This document shows, piece after piece, positions 45,270-54,746 of a DNA stretch of 64,000 bases (positions within the stretch are counted from its first letter, which is position 1; each line of letters starts with the position of its first letter). The translations under genes were made by a program, and so were the position numbers. Source of the stretch: Akkermansia muciniphila (lineage in GTDB: Bacteria > Verrucomicrobiota > Verrucomicrobiia > Verrucomicrobiales > V1-33). Under the pieces are notes generated by a model. That model ran no database searches, was not told the DNA's origin, and saw nothing but the letters and a program-made list of their open reading frames with translations. The stretch covers positions 1 to 64,000 of the forward strand of contig CAMDJM010000007.1 in assembly GCA_945900785.1 (NCBI GenBank), given 5' to 3'.

Positions 45270-46643
45270 TCAGGCAGGGAGAGGTTCTATAACGCGTTCC
45301 ATGGCCGCAGACCTGCTGCCTTTGACGAGGATGATATCGGTGGCTCCGGCACTGGTCCGGAGCCAGGCCGCGCAGCTGGCGTGGTCTGCAAAAGCGTGAT
45401 AACGTTCGGTTTTTCCGCCGGCTTCGAGATATCCCATGCCAATCCGCTCCGGATCTCCGGAGCCGACGACACACAGCTCATCGACCCCACTTTCGAAGAC
45501 CGCAGCGCCGAGGGCCCGGTGTTCCGCTTCAGCGGTGGTGCCCAGTTCCCCCATGCGGCCCAGCACCGCAATGCGGCGGCCGGTGCAGGTGAAGCTGTGC
45601 AGGGTATCCAGCGCGGCCCGCATGGAGTCAGGATTGGCGTTGTAGGAATCGTCGATGAACAGCAGTCCATCCACCTCACGGATCTGGATCCGGCCATGGG
45701 TAAGAGCGACACTTTCCAGGCCGTCCACGATTTCTTCGGCCCGCAGGCCAAAATGGAAACCCACGGCGGCGGCGAGCGCCGCATTGCCCGCCATGTGGCG
45801 GCCCGGCACGGGGAGCTGCACCTGGCTGGTGGAGTGGTCAGGAAGGTGCAGGAAAAACGTGCAGCCGGAGCCGGAGGTGCGGATGTCAGAGACCCTGACA
45901 TCGCCCACGTCCTTGCCGGCCGTGATGACCTGGGCCTGGCACCGGGCGGCGATGCCCGGGGTGTAAGGATCGTTGGCATTCAGAATAACAATTCCATCCG
46001 GATGCACCGCTTCGGCCAGCATGCCTTTTTCCAGGGCGATGGCTTCGCGGGTTCCCATGAATTCGATGTGGGCGGTGCCGACATTTGTTATGACTGCAAC
46101 ATCGGGGCCTGCAATGGCAGCCAATGGGGCGATTTCGCCAGGATGATTCATCCCCATTTCGAAAACTCCGTGGGTATCGGATACCTCCGCCGAAAGAACC
46201 GTCAGAGGCAGGCCAATATGGTTATTCAAATTCCCCAGGGTGCTGCATACCCTGAAGCGGCGGGACAGCACCGCACGGATCATGTCCTTGGTGGAAGTCT
46301 TGCCATTGCTGCCACTGAGACCGATGACGAGACCATCCCATTCCCGGCGCCAGGTGGCGGCGAGCGATTGCAGGGCAGCCAGGGTATCCTCCACCAGCAG
46401 CACGCCGGATCCGGCCGGGACAGTGACTTCATGGCTGACCAGCACGGCGGCAGCTCCGTCAGCAAGGGCTCGGGCCGCAAAGTCATGGGCATCAAAATTG
46501 GCGCCCTTCAGCGCCACAAAAAGACAGCCCGGCACGATGTGGCGGGTGTCCGTGCAAACGCCCGCTGCCATGGCGTGCGGGTCGCCTGACCACAGCCGGG
46601 CACCGCTCCATCGGGCAAAAGTAGCGAGGGTTTGCGGTGTCAT
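45270..46643 (-). CDS. murF: UDP-MurNAc-tripeptide D-Ala-D-Ala ligase
   Basis: 457 aa. MurF adds D-Ala-D-Ala to the UDP-MurNAc tripeptide. The ATP loop is VIGLSGSNGKTSTKDMIRA, with GMNHPGEIAPLAAIAGPDVA, FIDDSYNANPDSMRAAL and VLGRMGELG, all MurF signatures. Its ATG overlaps the murE stop by 4 nt and its stop is 3 bp before mraY. No lesion is seen. Confidence 0.95.
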   Translation of the reverse strand: MTPQTLATFARWSGARLWSGDPHAMAAGVCTDTRHIVPGCLFVALKGANFDAHDFAARALADGAAAVLVSHEVTVPAGSGVLLVEDTLAALQSLAATWRREWDGLVIGLSGSNGKTSTKDMIRAVLSRRFRVCSTLGNLNNHIGLPLTVLSAEVSDTHGVFEMGMNHPGEIAPLAAIAGPDVAVITNVGTAHIEFMGTREAIALEKGMLAEAVHPDGIVILNANDPYTPGIAARCQAQVITAGKDVGDVRVSDIRTSGSGCTFFLHLPDHSTSQVQLPVPGRHMAGNAALAAAVGFHFGLRAEEIVDGLESVALTHGRIQIREVDGLLFIDDSYNANPDSMRAALDTLHSFTCTGRRIAVLGRMGELGTTAEAEHRALGAAVFESGVDELCVVGSGDPERIGMGYLEAGGKTERYHAFADHASCAAWLRTSAGATDIILVKGSRSAAMERVIEPLPA

Positions 46644-48130
46644 GAGCGTTCAGGCAAGGTCCAGTTGCGCAGGAAGTGGCGGGCGACCTGCAAGTCATCA
46701 AAGGGAGTCACCACGCCACCCGCAGTTTGCCCGGTTTCATGTCCCTTGCCGGCAATGAGCACGATGTCGCCGCCGCCGGCGATGGAGATGGCCCGTTCTA
46801 TTGCGGCCCGGCGGTCCGGGATCATCTCGTGATTTTCCCCACGCATGCCGGCAGCAATTTCCGCCAGGATCGCCCCGGGATCCTCACTGCGGGGGTTGTC
46901 ACTGGTCAAAATGCTATAGTGGCCGCCCGCTTCGGCGGCAGCTCCCATGCGGGGCCGCTTGGTGCGGTCCCGGTCGCCCCCGCAGCCGAAGACGGTGATG
47001 ATGCGGCGGGGCCCAAGATCGCGCAGGGTGCGCAGGGCATTTTCCAGGGCATCCGGGGTGTGGGCGTAGTCGATGAAAACCTTGAAGGGCTTGTTCTCTG
47101 CCACTGCTTCCATGCGGCCAGGAATTTGCGGGGCATCCTCGAGGGCTTTCACGGCCTGCCGCAGATTCAGATCCATCGACCAGACAGCGGCCAGAGCTCC
47201 CATGGCATTGTAGACATTGAAGCGGCCGATCAGCGGCATTCTGACAAGGAAGCTGCGGCCCCGGGCTTCCAGGGTGAAGGTGGTGCCCTTCATTGTCGCG
47301 GACATCTGGGTGGCGCGGAAGTCCGCATGCACGTTCATACCGTAGGTCACCAAGCGGAGTTTGCCTTCGTATTCGCGGGCCATGCGGCGGCCGGCGGCGT
47401 CATCGGTATTGAGGATCAGCGCCGGTTTTTTTGAGCCACCCTGCTCCACCAGATGCGCCGCGAACAAGGCCTTGGCATCGTAGTAGGCCTCCATCGTTTT
47501 ATGATAGTCGAGGTGGTCCTGGGTGAGATTGGTGAAGATGGCGGCATCGAAGCGGATGCCATGGGTGCGCTGCTGGATGAGCGCGTGGGAGCTGACTTCA
47601 AGGGCGGCTCCTACGCAGCCATTTTCGGTCATGGTGCGGAGCAGCCTCTGCAGGGTGATACTGTCAGGAGTGGTGTGGGAGGCGGGTTCGGTGAGACCTT
47701 CGCCCGTGACGTATTTGACGGTGCCGATCAGGCCACAATGGCCTCTGGCAGATTCCATGAGATGCTGCAGGAGAAACCCAGTGGTGGTCTTGCCATTGGT
47801 GCCGGTCACGCCCACCGTGAGCAGGCGGTCGGAAGGCTTGCGGAAGTAGATATCTGCGGCTTCTGCAAGGGCGGCCTTCGAGTCCTTGACGGTAAGCCAG
47901 GTGCCCCGGAAATCGACCGGCACATCCGTCTCGGCCATGATGGCGGTGGCTCCGTTGGCTATAGCCTGGGGGATAAAGTGATGCCCGTCCGAGGTTTCCC
48001 CCCGCAGCGCGGCGAAGAGGGAACCGGGACCTGCCTCACGGGAGTCGGCCGTGAGCGCAGTGATCTCCAGATCCAGCGGCCCAAAGGTGCGGACGCGGGA
48101 AAGGTGATCGAGGATTTGGGGGAGTTTCAT
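46640..48130 (-). CDS. murE: UDP-MurNAc-dipeptide meso-diaminopimelate ligase
   Basis: 496 aa from ATG 48130 (a TTG one codon upstream is also in frame). P-loop: GVTGTNGKTTTGFLLQHL. The motif SDNPRSEDP is the DNPR signature that selects meso-diaminopimelate rather than lysine, so the peptidoglycan is probably DAP type. Other blocks are VSSHALIQQRTHGIRFDAAI and NLTQDHLDYHKTM. It starts 12 bp after ftsI and overlaps murF by 4 nt. Confidence 0.95.
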   Translation of the reverse strand: MKLPQILDHLSRVRTFGPLDLEITALTADSREAGPGSLFAALRGETSDGHHFIPQAIANGATAIMAETDVPVDFRGTWLTVKDSKAALAEAADIYFRKPSDRLLTVGVTGTNGKTTTGFLLQHLMESARGHCGLIGTVKYVTGEGLTEPASHTTPDSITLQRLLRTMTENGCVGAALEVSSHALIQQRTHGIRFDAAIFTNLTQDHLDYHKTMEAYYDAKALFAAHLVEQGGSKKPALILNTDDAAGRRMAREYEGKLRLVTYGMNVHADFRATQMSATMKGTTFTLEARGRSFLVRMPLIGRFNVYNAMGALAAVWSMDLNLRQAVKALEDAPQIPGRMEAVAENKPFKVFIDYAHTPDALENALRTLRDLGPRRIITVFGCGGDRDRTKRPRMGAAAEAGGHYSILTSDNPRSEDPGAILAEIAAGMRGENHEMIPDRRAAIERAISIAGGGDIVLIAGKGHETGQTAGGVVTPFDDLQVARHFLRNWTLPERS

Positions 48131-48142
48131 CAAAAAGGTATC

Positions 48143-50161
48143 CTAACGCGTAAAAAGGCCGGGATTTGCCTTCACGGGAGTGGAACTGGCGGCCTGGGGC
48201 AGGAGTTTGACCTCCGGGGAAAACTGGGCTGGCACCTGATAGTAGGCCATGGCCCGCTCCGCGATGCGGCGGAAGAGCGGGGCCGCCATTTTGCCGCCAT
48301 ACCTGGCCAGCTTGGTGCTGCGGGGATTATCGATAATCACGATGCCGCCCAGCTTGGGTTTGTCTGCGGGGAGGAAGCCGATGAAGGAACAAACCAGTTC
48401 GCCGGTATCATAACTCATCACACGTTTGCCGTCCTTGGTGACCGGGACCGCCTTGCGGGCGGTGCCGGTTTTGCCGGCAATTTCAAATAGACCACTGCGG
48501 CCGGGCAGGCCGGTGCCTTTTTCCACCACCTGGAGCATGGCATGGCGCACCGTCCTCGCCGCAGCCTGACTGATGACACGGCGGGCGGGCTGGCGCGGCA
48601 GGCCTTCGACCGCCTGGCCATTTACATCCACCCAGGTTTCGGCGAGATGCAGCGGCTGCAGCATGCCGTCATTGATGATGGCACCCAGGGCACCACACAT
48701 TTGTGCCGCCGTGACCTGGATGGCCATGCCGAAGGAGACCCGGGAGAGGGTTTGCATGCTCATTTGTCCATCAAAGCGGCCCCGGCTTTCCACCGGGGTT
48801 TCGAAACCCGTGGTGCGGCAGAAACCGAAGCCACGGATCAATTCCTCAAAGCGGTGGGTGCCCAGAATCCTGGCCAGCTTGTAGGCTCCGATGTTGGAGG
48901 AATGGACGAGGACGTCCTCCACGGTCAGGGAATTCGCCTGGTGTTCATCGTGGATTCGGGCCACCTCGCCGTCATCGTAAACGCCACCGGTCCCAAGATC
49001 GATCCGGGTCTGTCCATTCACCCTGCCGGAGGAAATCGCCCCGGAGACGGTTACGATTTTCAGGGTGGAGCCTGGTTCGTAAAGCACTTCGGTGGCGGGA
49101 TTTATCAACAGGGGCTGGTCCGGGCCATGTTTGGTATCGCGGCAGCCAATCGCCCGCACCCCCATGGTGGCAGGATCGAAGAGCACCACGATGACCCGCT
49201 CGGCTTTCAGTTCATCCAAATAGACTTCATTTGCCACATTCCCGGTCTCATCCAGCGCCTGCTCCACCACGCTCTGGAGTCCCAGATCCAGGCTGAGACG
49301 CACGCCCCTTCCATTGATGGGAGGGGTGATTTTGCCGCGGTAAGCCGGGATTTCATTGTTCCAGCCATCAACTTCCAACTCGCGCCGGCCGGGGGTTCCT
49401 GTCAGATCCTTATCCAGATAGCGTTCGATGCCGGCCACGCCCCGGGCGGGCTTGGGTTCCTTGCCTGGCGCGGGTTTGGTTTCGCCGAAAAAGCCCACGA
49501 TGTGCTTCAGAGGGAGATCTGCCGGATACCGGCGGGCAAAGCCGTTTTGAAAGATCAGGGCACCCTGGGTGCCCCGGCTCCGGGTTTCCTTGTAAGTTCC
49601 CAATTCCAGGGCCGCGAGCGTTTCGCGCAGTTTCAAGGCCGCGCTGATGCTGAGGTCCTTGCTCAAAATGACCTGACCGGTGGTGCGGGTGGCAAGGCGC
49701 GAACGGATTTTTTCGTGAAACTCGTCCTCCTTCATGTCCAGGAGCGGAGCAGCCTGACGCCCGAGGTGCCCCAAATACCGGTCCTGCAGGTCCTGCAGGC
49801 TGAAAATGTGATGGAGATCACTGGCCTCCATATTCTCGATTTTTGCCAGCGCCTTGGCGAGGTTCTTCCCAACCTTCAGGAAATCCAATTCGAAGGCGAC
49901 CTGCTGGACGGGTTCGTCACAGGCGAGGACACGCCCCCGGGTATCCAGAATGTCTCCACGCGAGGCATTCAGCTCCTGCGTGCGGTGGTGGGCTTCCTCA
50001 AGGACGGTTTTGTAATAGCTGTGCTTCTCGTATTGCAGGTGGATGAGCCGCCAGGACAGCAGACTGAAGGCTGCGACCACCCCAAAACAACACAGACCGG
50101 CCCGCCATTGCAGGCAGCGGTCCGCAGGTTCTGCCCGGGTATGGAGAGGAAGGTGGCTCAT
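48143..50161 (-). CDS. ftsI: Penicillin-binding protein FtsI (class B PBP, septal transpeptidase)
   Basis: 672 aa. N-terminal anchor (FGVVAAFSLLSWRLIHL) follows a short cytoplasmic tail, then the pedestal domain and the transpeptidase. The three active-site motifs are present: SxxK in EPGSTLKIVT, SxN in VHSSNIGAYK, and KTG in AGKTGTARK. FtsI cross-links septal peptidoglycan and pairs with FtsW. It begins inside the ftsL stop (4-nt overlap), the classic rsmH-ftsL-ftsI-murE order. No PASTA domains are visible. Confidence 0.95.
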   Translation of the reverse strand: MSHLPLHTRAEPADRCLQWRAGLCCFGVVAAFSLLSWRLIHLQYEKHSYYKTVLEEAHHRTQELNASRGDILDTRGRVLACDEPVQQVAFELDFLKVGKNLAKALAKIENMEASDLHHIFSLQDLQDRYLGHLGRQAAPLLDMKEDEFHEKIRSRLATRTTGQVILSKDLSISAALKLRETLAALELGTYKETRSRGTQGALIFQNGFARRYPADLPLKHIVGFFGETKPAPGKEPKPARGVAGIERYLDKDLTGTPGRRELEVDGWNNEIPAYRGKITPPINGRGVRLSLDLGLQSVVEQALDETGNVANEVYLDELKAERVIVVLFDPATMGVRAIGCRDTKHGPDQPLLINPATEVLYEPGSTLKIVTVSGAISSGRVNGQTRIDLGTGGVYDDGEVARIHDEHQANSLTVEDVLVHSSNIGAYKLARILGTHRFEELIRGFGFCRTTGFETPVESRGRFDGQMSMQTLSRVSFGMAIQVTAAQMCGALGAIINDGMLQPLHLAETWVDVNGQAVEGLPRQPARRVISQAAARTVRHAMLQVVEKGTGLPGRSGLFEIAGKTGTARKAVPVTKDGKRVMSYDTGELVCSFIGFLPADKPKLGGIVIIDNPRSTKLARYGGKMAAPLFRRIAERAMAYYQVPAQFSPEVKLLPQAASSTPVKANPGLFTR

Positions 50162-50550
50162 GGTGTTGGATGGTCAGCGACGACCGGACCGCCGGGCGTG
50201 GGGGATGCCCCGGCTTCCGGCTCCGGCAGGCGGATGAGGCGGCCTTTGATTCCGATCTCGATCGGTTTCAAACCCAGTTTGGCATGTTCTGTTTTGATCC
50301 GCAGTTCCTCCGGGGCCAGCCGCCGGTGGATCAACAGGTCCTTTTCCTTGATTTGCTGTTCGAGGAGCGTGATTTCGCGGTGCAGGTTCAGGATCTGGTC
50401 CGCCCGGTCCTTTTTCCGGGAGCCCAGCCAGACGTAGCAAGCTCCAATGGCGGCCATGAGCGTGGCAAACATGATGAAGTTGACCATCCAGCCCGGGCGC
50501 AGGGAGTCCTGGGCGGGACGGCGGGGTCGGCGTTTGGCAGGGGCGGGCAT
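50158..50550 (-). CDS. ftsL: FtsL-like division protein
   Basis: 130 aa. A basic N-terminus (PAPAKRRPRRPAQ) is followed by one membrane helix (MVNFIMFATLMAAIGACYVW) and a coiled-coil-like segment of about 40 residues (ADQILNLHREITLLEQQIKE). This is the layout of FtsL. Sequence similarity within FtsL is low, so position between rsmH and ftsI and topology carry the call. The C-terminal extension is Pro/Gly-rich and probably unstructured. Confidence 0.75.
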   Translation of the reverse strand: MPAPAKRRPRRPAQDSLRPGWMVNFIMFATLMAAIGACYVWLGSRKKDRADQILNLHREITLLEQQIKEKDLLIHRRLAPEELRIKTEHAKLGLKPIEIGIKGRLIRLPEPEAGASPTPGGPVVADHPTP

Positions 50551-50611
50551 GGTAGAAAAATTTTAAAAAAATGCTTCTGGTTTTAAAAATACTGAACAGG
50601 ACTGGTGCAGC

Positions 50612-51574
50612 CTATCCGAGGCGTTCCACTACCCGGAGGGTGGCGCTGCGGGAGCGGGGGTTGCGTTTGATTTCTTCGGGACTGGCGGTGATCCCCTTGC
50701 GGGTAATCAGGCGGTAATGATAGTCTGGATTGGGCCGGGGAGCGGGCCACTCCGGGCGGTCGATCTCCGCGCCGCTGTGGCGGCGGAAGTGTTGTTTCAC
50801 AATCCGGTCCTCAAGGGAATGAAAGGTAATGACCGCGAGCCGGCCACCGGGCTTCAGCCAATGATGGGCGGAGGCGAGGGCCGCTTCCAGAGCCCCCATT
50901 TCATCGTTCACGGCGATCCGCAGGCCTTGGAACACCCGGGTCGCAGGAGAGGCCGGACCCCGCTTTGGAATGACGGTGCCCACCACCGCCGCCAGATCAG
51001 CCGTGGTTTCAAACGGCCTTTCCTCCCGGCGTTTCACGATGACCTTGGCGACCCGCCGCGAGGCCTTTTCTCCACCATATTCATAAAAAATCCGGGCCAA
51101 CTCCTCTTCCGTCCATTGATTCACCACCGCTGCCGCTGAGAGGAGCCCGTCCGGATCCATCCGCATATCCAGAGGACCATCCCGCATAAAACTGAAGCCG
51201 CGTTCTGCCTGGTCCAACTGATGGCTGCTCACCCCCAGATCCAGCAAAATACCATCCAACACCGGCCCCAGGCCTGCCTCACGCAAAATGTCCGGAAACG
51301 ATGCAAAATTCGCCCTCAGGGCGATCATCTGATCCTCCATCCCCTCCAGCCGGCGCGTGGCCCATTCGATCGCCTCCGGATCCTGATCCATGGCCAGGAC
51401 CCAAGCCCCATTTTCGAGCAGCCGGCGCGTGTGGCCGCCTCCTCCCAGCGTCCCATCCAGCAGCAATTTCCCCTCGGCAGGAGCCAAAGCCTCCACCACT
51501 TCCTTTTCCAGCACCGGGGTGTGATAAGACGTATCCTGAACGCATGGATCCTCCGTTGATCCGAAGGAAGACAC
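50612..51574 (-). CDS. rsmH: 16S rRNA (cytosine1402-N4)-methyltransferase
   Basis: 320 aa from a GTG at 51574, chosen because SAM-methyltransferase similarity begins at YHTPVLEKEVVEAL shortly after it; the frame stays open about 360 bp further upstream but that part is unlike any known N-terminus. Motifs are DGTLGGGGHTRRLL (SAM loop), MDQDPEA, DGILLDLGVSSHQLD, GFSFMRDGPLDMRMD and VITFHSLEDRIVKQ. RsmH methylates C1402 of 16S rRNA in the P site. It is the first gene here of the division cluster. Confidence 0.93.
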   Translation of the reverse strand: MSSFGSTEDPCVQDTSYHTPVLEKEVVEALAPAEGKLLLDGTLGGGGHTRRLLENGAWVLAMDQDPEAIEWATRRLEGMEDQMIALRANFASFPDILREAGLGPVLDGILLDLGVSSHQLDQAERGFSFMRDGPLDMRMDPDGLLSAAAVVNQWTEEELARIFYEYGGEKASRRVAKVIVKRREERPFETTADLAAVVGTVIPKRGPASPATRVFQGLRIAVNDEMGALEAALASAHHWLKPGGRLAVITFHSLEDRIVKQHFRRHSGAEIDRPEWPAPRPNPDYHYRLITRKGITASPEEIKRNPRSRSATLRVVERLG

Positions 51575-52197
51575 CCGCAGACTGCCTGCCCCACGACCTG
51601 TTGCCGCGCCCGACAAGTCTCCCCACACGCCTGATCCCGCCGGCAAATGCGCCAGGTGAGCCCAACGCAGACTGCCCCGCAGAGGCTGCCAAAGATGACC
51701 CGTATAGCACAGCATCCACGCCGGAACCCGCCAGCGGCATCGTTTGGCAAATTGAATTCTGGAAATATAGGAAATCATGGCAAACTTATTCAGTCCTGCT
51801 TCGGCAACCCACCAGCATCCACCCGGATGGGCCCTTGACGGGGTGGGCGAGCGGGTAGCTGAATGCGGTATGAGACATGGTTTGGAATGTGAAAATTTCA
51901 GTGAATCCAAAATTTTAAGATTATTAACCACAGTCATCATCTAAGGTCAATTTATTTTCAATGTCAGAGCAGAATTTTAGCTGTTTTCACACACTTATCA
52001 TAATTTCTCAAATAGTATTCCGCCAAAAGTTTCGTCCCCCCGCCCCGGGTTCCAACCCGGTCAGGCCCGTAAAAAGGAATGAAAAACAGCCTGTTTCCAA
52101 GTTGCATTCCTCACTCTCATCTGGCACGGAATACAATGTCGGGGAGGGGCTGCGGTGCTCCCTCCACCCATTTTCCACCCCGCATCTTTTCCGGCCC
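51575..52197. other. Intergenic region upstream of rsmH and the BamD-like gene; no mraZ
   Basis: 623 bp between divergent genes. mraZ normally precedes rsmH, but no frame with MraZ features was found on either strand. 51880-52020 is AT-rich (AATTTTAAGATTATTAA, TTTATTTTCA) and probably holds promoters for one or both directions. Frames that extend rsmH upstream (to 51940) or the BamD-like gene upstream (to 51961) look non-coding. Confidence 0.5.
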
Positions 52198-53622
52198 ATG
52201 AATCGCGCTCCCACCCGTCTTCTCCTCTGCTGTCTCACCTCCGCCGTCATCGTTGCCACTGCGGTAGAGGCCTCTGCCTTTCCTAACCCCTTCAAAAAGA
52301 AGGAACCCACTGCCGCCCCCGCCGCCCCGGAACTGCGCGTTGCCGAAATCGAAGCCGGGGACCTCCTCCGCCAAGCCCAGGACGCGGAAGCCGCTGGAAA
52401 AAGTGGGGCCGCCTCCTCCGGCTACAAGCGCGTGGTCGACCGCTATCCGCTGACCAGCTTTGCTCCCATGGCCATGTTCCGGCTTGCCTCCACCTACGAG
52501 CGGGAAGGGAAATTCAGCAAAGCCTTCGAAAACTACCAGGAACTCGTCGATACCTACAAACAAAGCCCCCAATTCAGCGAATCCATCGACCGCCAAATCG
52601 CCATCGCCACCCAGGCCCGCACAGAAAAGCTCGGCTCCTTCATGGGCATTCCCAAAAAACTGGACCGCTCGGAACAGATTGACATGTTCCAGAAAGTCAT
52701 CGCCAACGCCCCCCGCGGTCGCCGGGCAGCAGAAGCGCAGTTCGAAATCGCCAAAATTCACGAGGAGGAGGCTGAAACCGACCTCGCAATCGCCGCCTAC
52801 AAAAAAGTCGTCGAAGACTACCCCGCCAGTCCCCTCGCGGCCGATGCCCAGACCATTGTCGGTAAAAAACTCGTTGGTAAATTTGAGGATGGCAGCCGCG
52901 ATGCTTCCAATATCGAGCGCGCCCGGGCCGCCGCCGACCAGGCGTCCGGTCTCTTTCCTGACATGAGCACCTCTGCTCTTAGCGAGACCCGCGCCAAGGT
53001 GGATGAAATCACCGCCGAGAACGCCTGGAAGACCGGGAAATTTTACGAAAAGCAGGGGAATTACCGCGCCGCCCTCGTGTATTACAGCGACGTCCTCCGC
53101 GCCCCGGGCAGCCCACACTTCTCTGAAGCGCGGGAGCGTATCAACGACATGACGGCCAAAGACAGCAAGCTCGTTGGATCGGTGCCTGCCGTCGCCGTCA
53201 CCGCGAGGGATCTCGCCGTGCCAGCCGCCGTGGATGTCAAAGGCAAGCCTGGATACTTCGGTCCGCCAGCCCCGCCCGTCCGCCTTGCGAGCACCATCCG
53301 GAAGCCCAAAATGCGCGACAGCGGCAGTGATCAAATCAATATCACCCCCTTGGAAGAACCTGATCTTCCCACCGGCAGTGAACGGCTCCTGAAGCCGGAC
53401 GATTCCCTCCTCAATCCCGGGGATTCCACCCCGGTCCCAGCCGCCCCTGGGCCAGGCGACCTCGTGCCGGGCGACACCCTGCCCGCGCCTGGCACTTCCC
53501 TTGAGCCAGCCCTCCCGCAGCCCGGGATGCCTACGCTGGCCCCACCCTCTGAGCCCACCATCCCTGCTCCCTCGGAACCCGTGGTGCCGGCCCCTGACGA
53601 GCCGGCCAAACCCGCCAACTGA
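52198..53622 (+). CDS. BamD/TPR-like envelope protein
   Basis: 474 aa from ATG 52198, which begins a signal peptide (MNRAPTRLLLCCLTSAVIVA). Residues about 55-330 are TPR-type helical repeats with BamD/YbgF-like phrasing: ASSGYKRVVDRYPLTSFAPM, FSKAFENYQELVDTYKQSPQ, AIAAYKKVVEDYPASPLAAD, YRAALVYYSDVLRAPGSPHF. A Pro-rich C-terminal tail of about 80 residues follows (PAPGTSLEPALPQPGMPTL). It lacks a clear lipobox, unlike BamD. It probably acts in outer-membrane protein assembly; the next gene, 47 bp downstream, encodes an LptE-like lipoprotein. Confidence 0.7.
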   Translation: MNRAPTRLLLCCLTSAVIVATAVEASAFPNPFKKKEPTAAPAAPELRVAEIEAGDLLRQAQDAEAAGKSGAASSGYKRVVDRYPLTSFAPMAMFRLASTYEREGKFSKAFENYQELVDTYKQSPQFSESIDRQIAIATQARTEKLGSFMGIPKKLDRSEQIDMFQKVIANAPRGRRAAEAQFEIAKIHEEEAETDLAIAAYKKVVEDYPASPLAADAQTIVGKKLVGKFEDGSRDASNIERARAAADQASGLFPDMSTSALSETRAKVDEITAENAWKTGKFYEKQGNYRAALVYYSDVLRAPGSPHFSEARERINDMTAKDSKLVGSVPAVAVTARDLAVPAAVDVKGKPGYFGPPAPPVRLASTIRKPKMRDSGSDQINITPLEEPDLPTGSERLLKPDDSLLNPGDSTPVPAAPGPGDLVPGDTLPAPGTSLEPALPQPGMPTLAPPSEPTIPAPSEPVVPAPDEPAKPAN

Positions 53623-53669
53623 GCGTCCACCGCACTCCTTTTCCGATTCCGGTCTTTTTTTCCCAACCC

Positions 53670-54293
53670 ATGCAACTGTCCTCTCTGCTGCCCTGTTTCG
53701 CCCGTCTCACCTCGGGCGCTGCTGTTCTCATTCTCACCAGCTGCGCCGGCTACCACGCCGGGTCCGACAAGCCGGGGCACATGGAGCACATCCAATCCCT
53801 AGCGGTCCCCACCTTTAAAAACCTCACCCTTGAGCCCCGCTCCGCCGTTCTGATCACCAACAACGTCGTCCGCCAATTCCAGATTGATGGCACCTACCAA
53901 ATCAAGGACGCGCAGGACGCTGACGCTGTCCTTCGCGGCACCATCCGCGAGTTTACCCGCCGCCAACTCCGCAGCGCCCGTAATAACAACCTGCGCACCC
54001 GGGAGCTGGAACTGCTGCTTTATGTGGATTTCACCGTGGAAGCTCCCGGCTCCGGCAACGTCCTCTCCCGTGGCACTGTCAGCGGCAGCACTTCCGTGTT
54101 CCTCGACCCCAACTTCCAACTCAGCGAACGCCAGGCCATCGACGATGTTTCCCGGAAAATGGCCGAAGAACTGGTCAGCCGCCTCACCGAAGGCTGGGGT
54201 GCCTCCGAATTTCCCATCAAAGAAGTGAAATCCAGTGCGGCCAGGCCCACCAAAAAATCGGATAATAGCATCCTGCCAGCATCAATGCGCTGA
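53670..54293 (+). CDS. LptE-like LPS-assembly lipoprotein
   Basis: 207 aa with a lipoprotein signal peptide and lipobox ILTSC (Cys25). The body resembles LptE, the plug of the LptD translocon: SLAVPTFKNLTLEPRSAVL, LRGTIREFTRRQLRSARNNN, LELLLYVDFTVEAPGSGNVL, then ERQAIDDVSRKMAEELVSRL. LptE helps insert LPS at the outer membrane. It is linked to the BamD-like gene and ends 98 bp before tRNA-Val. Confidence 0.75.
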   Translation: MQLSSLLPCFARLTSGAAVLILTSCAGYHAGSDKPGHMEHIQSLAVPTFKNLTLEPRSAVLITNNVVRQFQIDGTYQIKDAQDADAVLRGTIREFTRRQLRSARNNNLRTRELELLLYVDFTVEAPGSGNVLSRGTVSGSTSVFLDPNFQLSERQAIDDVSRKMAEELVSRLTEGWGASEFPIKEVKSSAARPTKKSDNSILPASMR

Positions 54294-54391
54294 GAAAAAG
54301 AGGAAAAATTTCATCTCCAGTGGAAAACCGGTTGCGCCTGAATCAGCTTCCCCTAGAATACATACCCGCAGCCTATGCGGGCTTAAACCAA

Positions 54392-54466
54392 GCGCGGTTA
54401 GCTCAGTGGTAGAGCACCTCCCTGACACGGAGGGGGTCACAAGTTCGAACCTTGTATCGCGCACCA
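54392..54466 (+). tRNA. tRNA-Val(GAC)
   Basis: 75 nt with a complete cloverleaf. The acceptor pairs GCGCGGT with ATCGCGC (one G-T pair), the D arm holds AGCTCAGTGG, the anticodon stem-loop CCTCC-CTGACAC-GGAGG gives anticodon GAC (codon GUC), and the T-arm is GTTCGAAC with GTTCGAACCTTG. The 3' CCA is encoded. It directly precedes the helicase/JetA genes, a common island integration site. Confidence 0.95.
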
Positions 54467-54746
54467 TTTTTGCTTTGGCCACATCGGAGCCGCCGCCAAA
54501 GCACTTTCTGGCAGGTCCAAAAAGAAATTCCGGATACCGAACCTCCAGCCGCATTGCGGCGTCCCGTGCTGCCGGCGCACATTCATGGCTGCATTTAATA
54601 TAAATTACGGCAGGTGACAGATCCAGTTTTCCGGGCTGGAATGGCGTGGCATGGTGGAGAGCGAGATGGGCGTTGCGGAAGTGCGGCGGGGAGGTAACGG
54701 AAGATCGGGCGATTTGCCTGATTCCACCGATCACCGCTGTTCTGCT

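Noticed and set aside
43479-46589. Very long open frame (1036 codons) on + strand
   Set aside because: It covers murD, mraY and murF in reverse. Those genes have full motifs, and the product has no recognisable domain.
48542-50437. Long open frame (631 codons) on + strand
   Set aside because: Antisense to ftsI and ftsL. Composition fits a mirrored coding strand.
51806-51825. Two GGTGG repeats 10 bp apart (minus strand) resembling an MraZ operator
   Set aside because: Only two imperfect copies, far from the chosen rsmH start, and no mraZ gene is seen. Chance is likely in GC-rich sequence.
51575-51940. N-terminal extension of rsmH
   Set aside because: The frame is open but the translation has no methyltransferase similarity, and homology begins only after the GTG at 51574.
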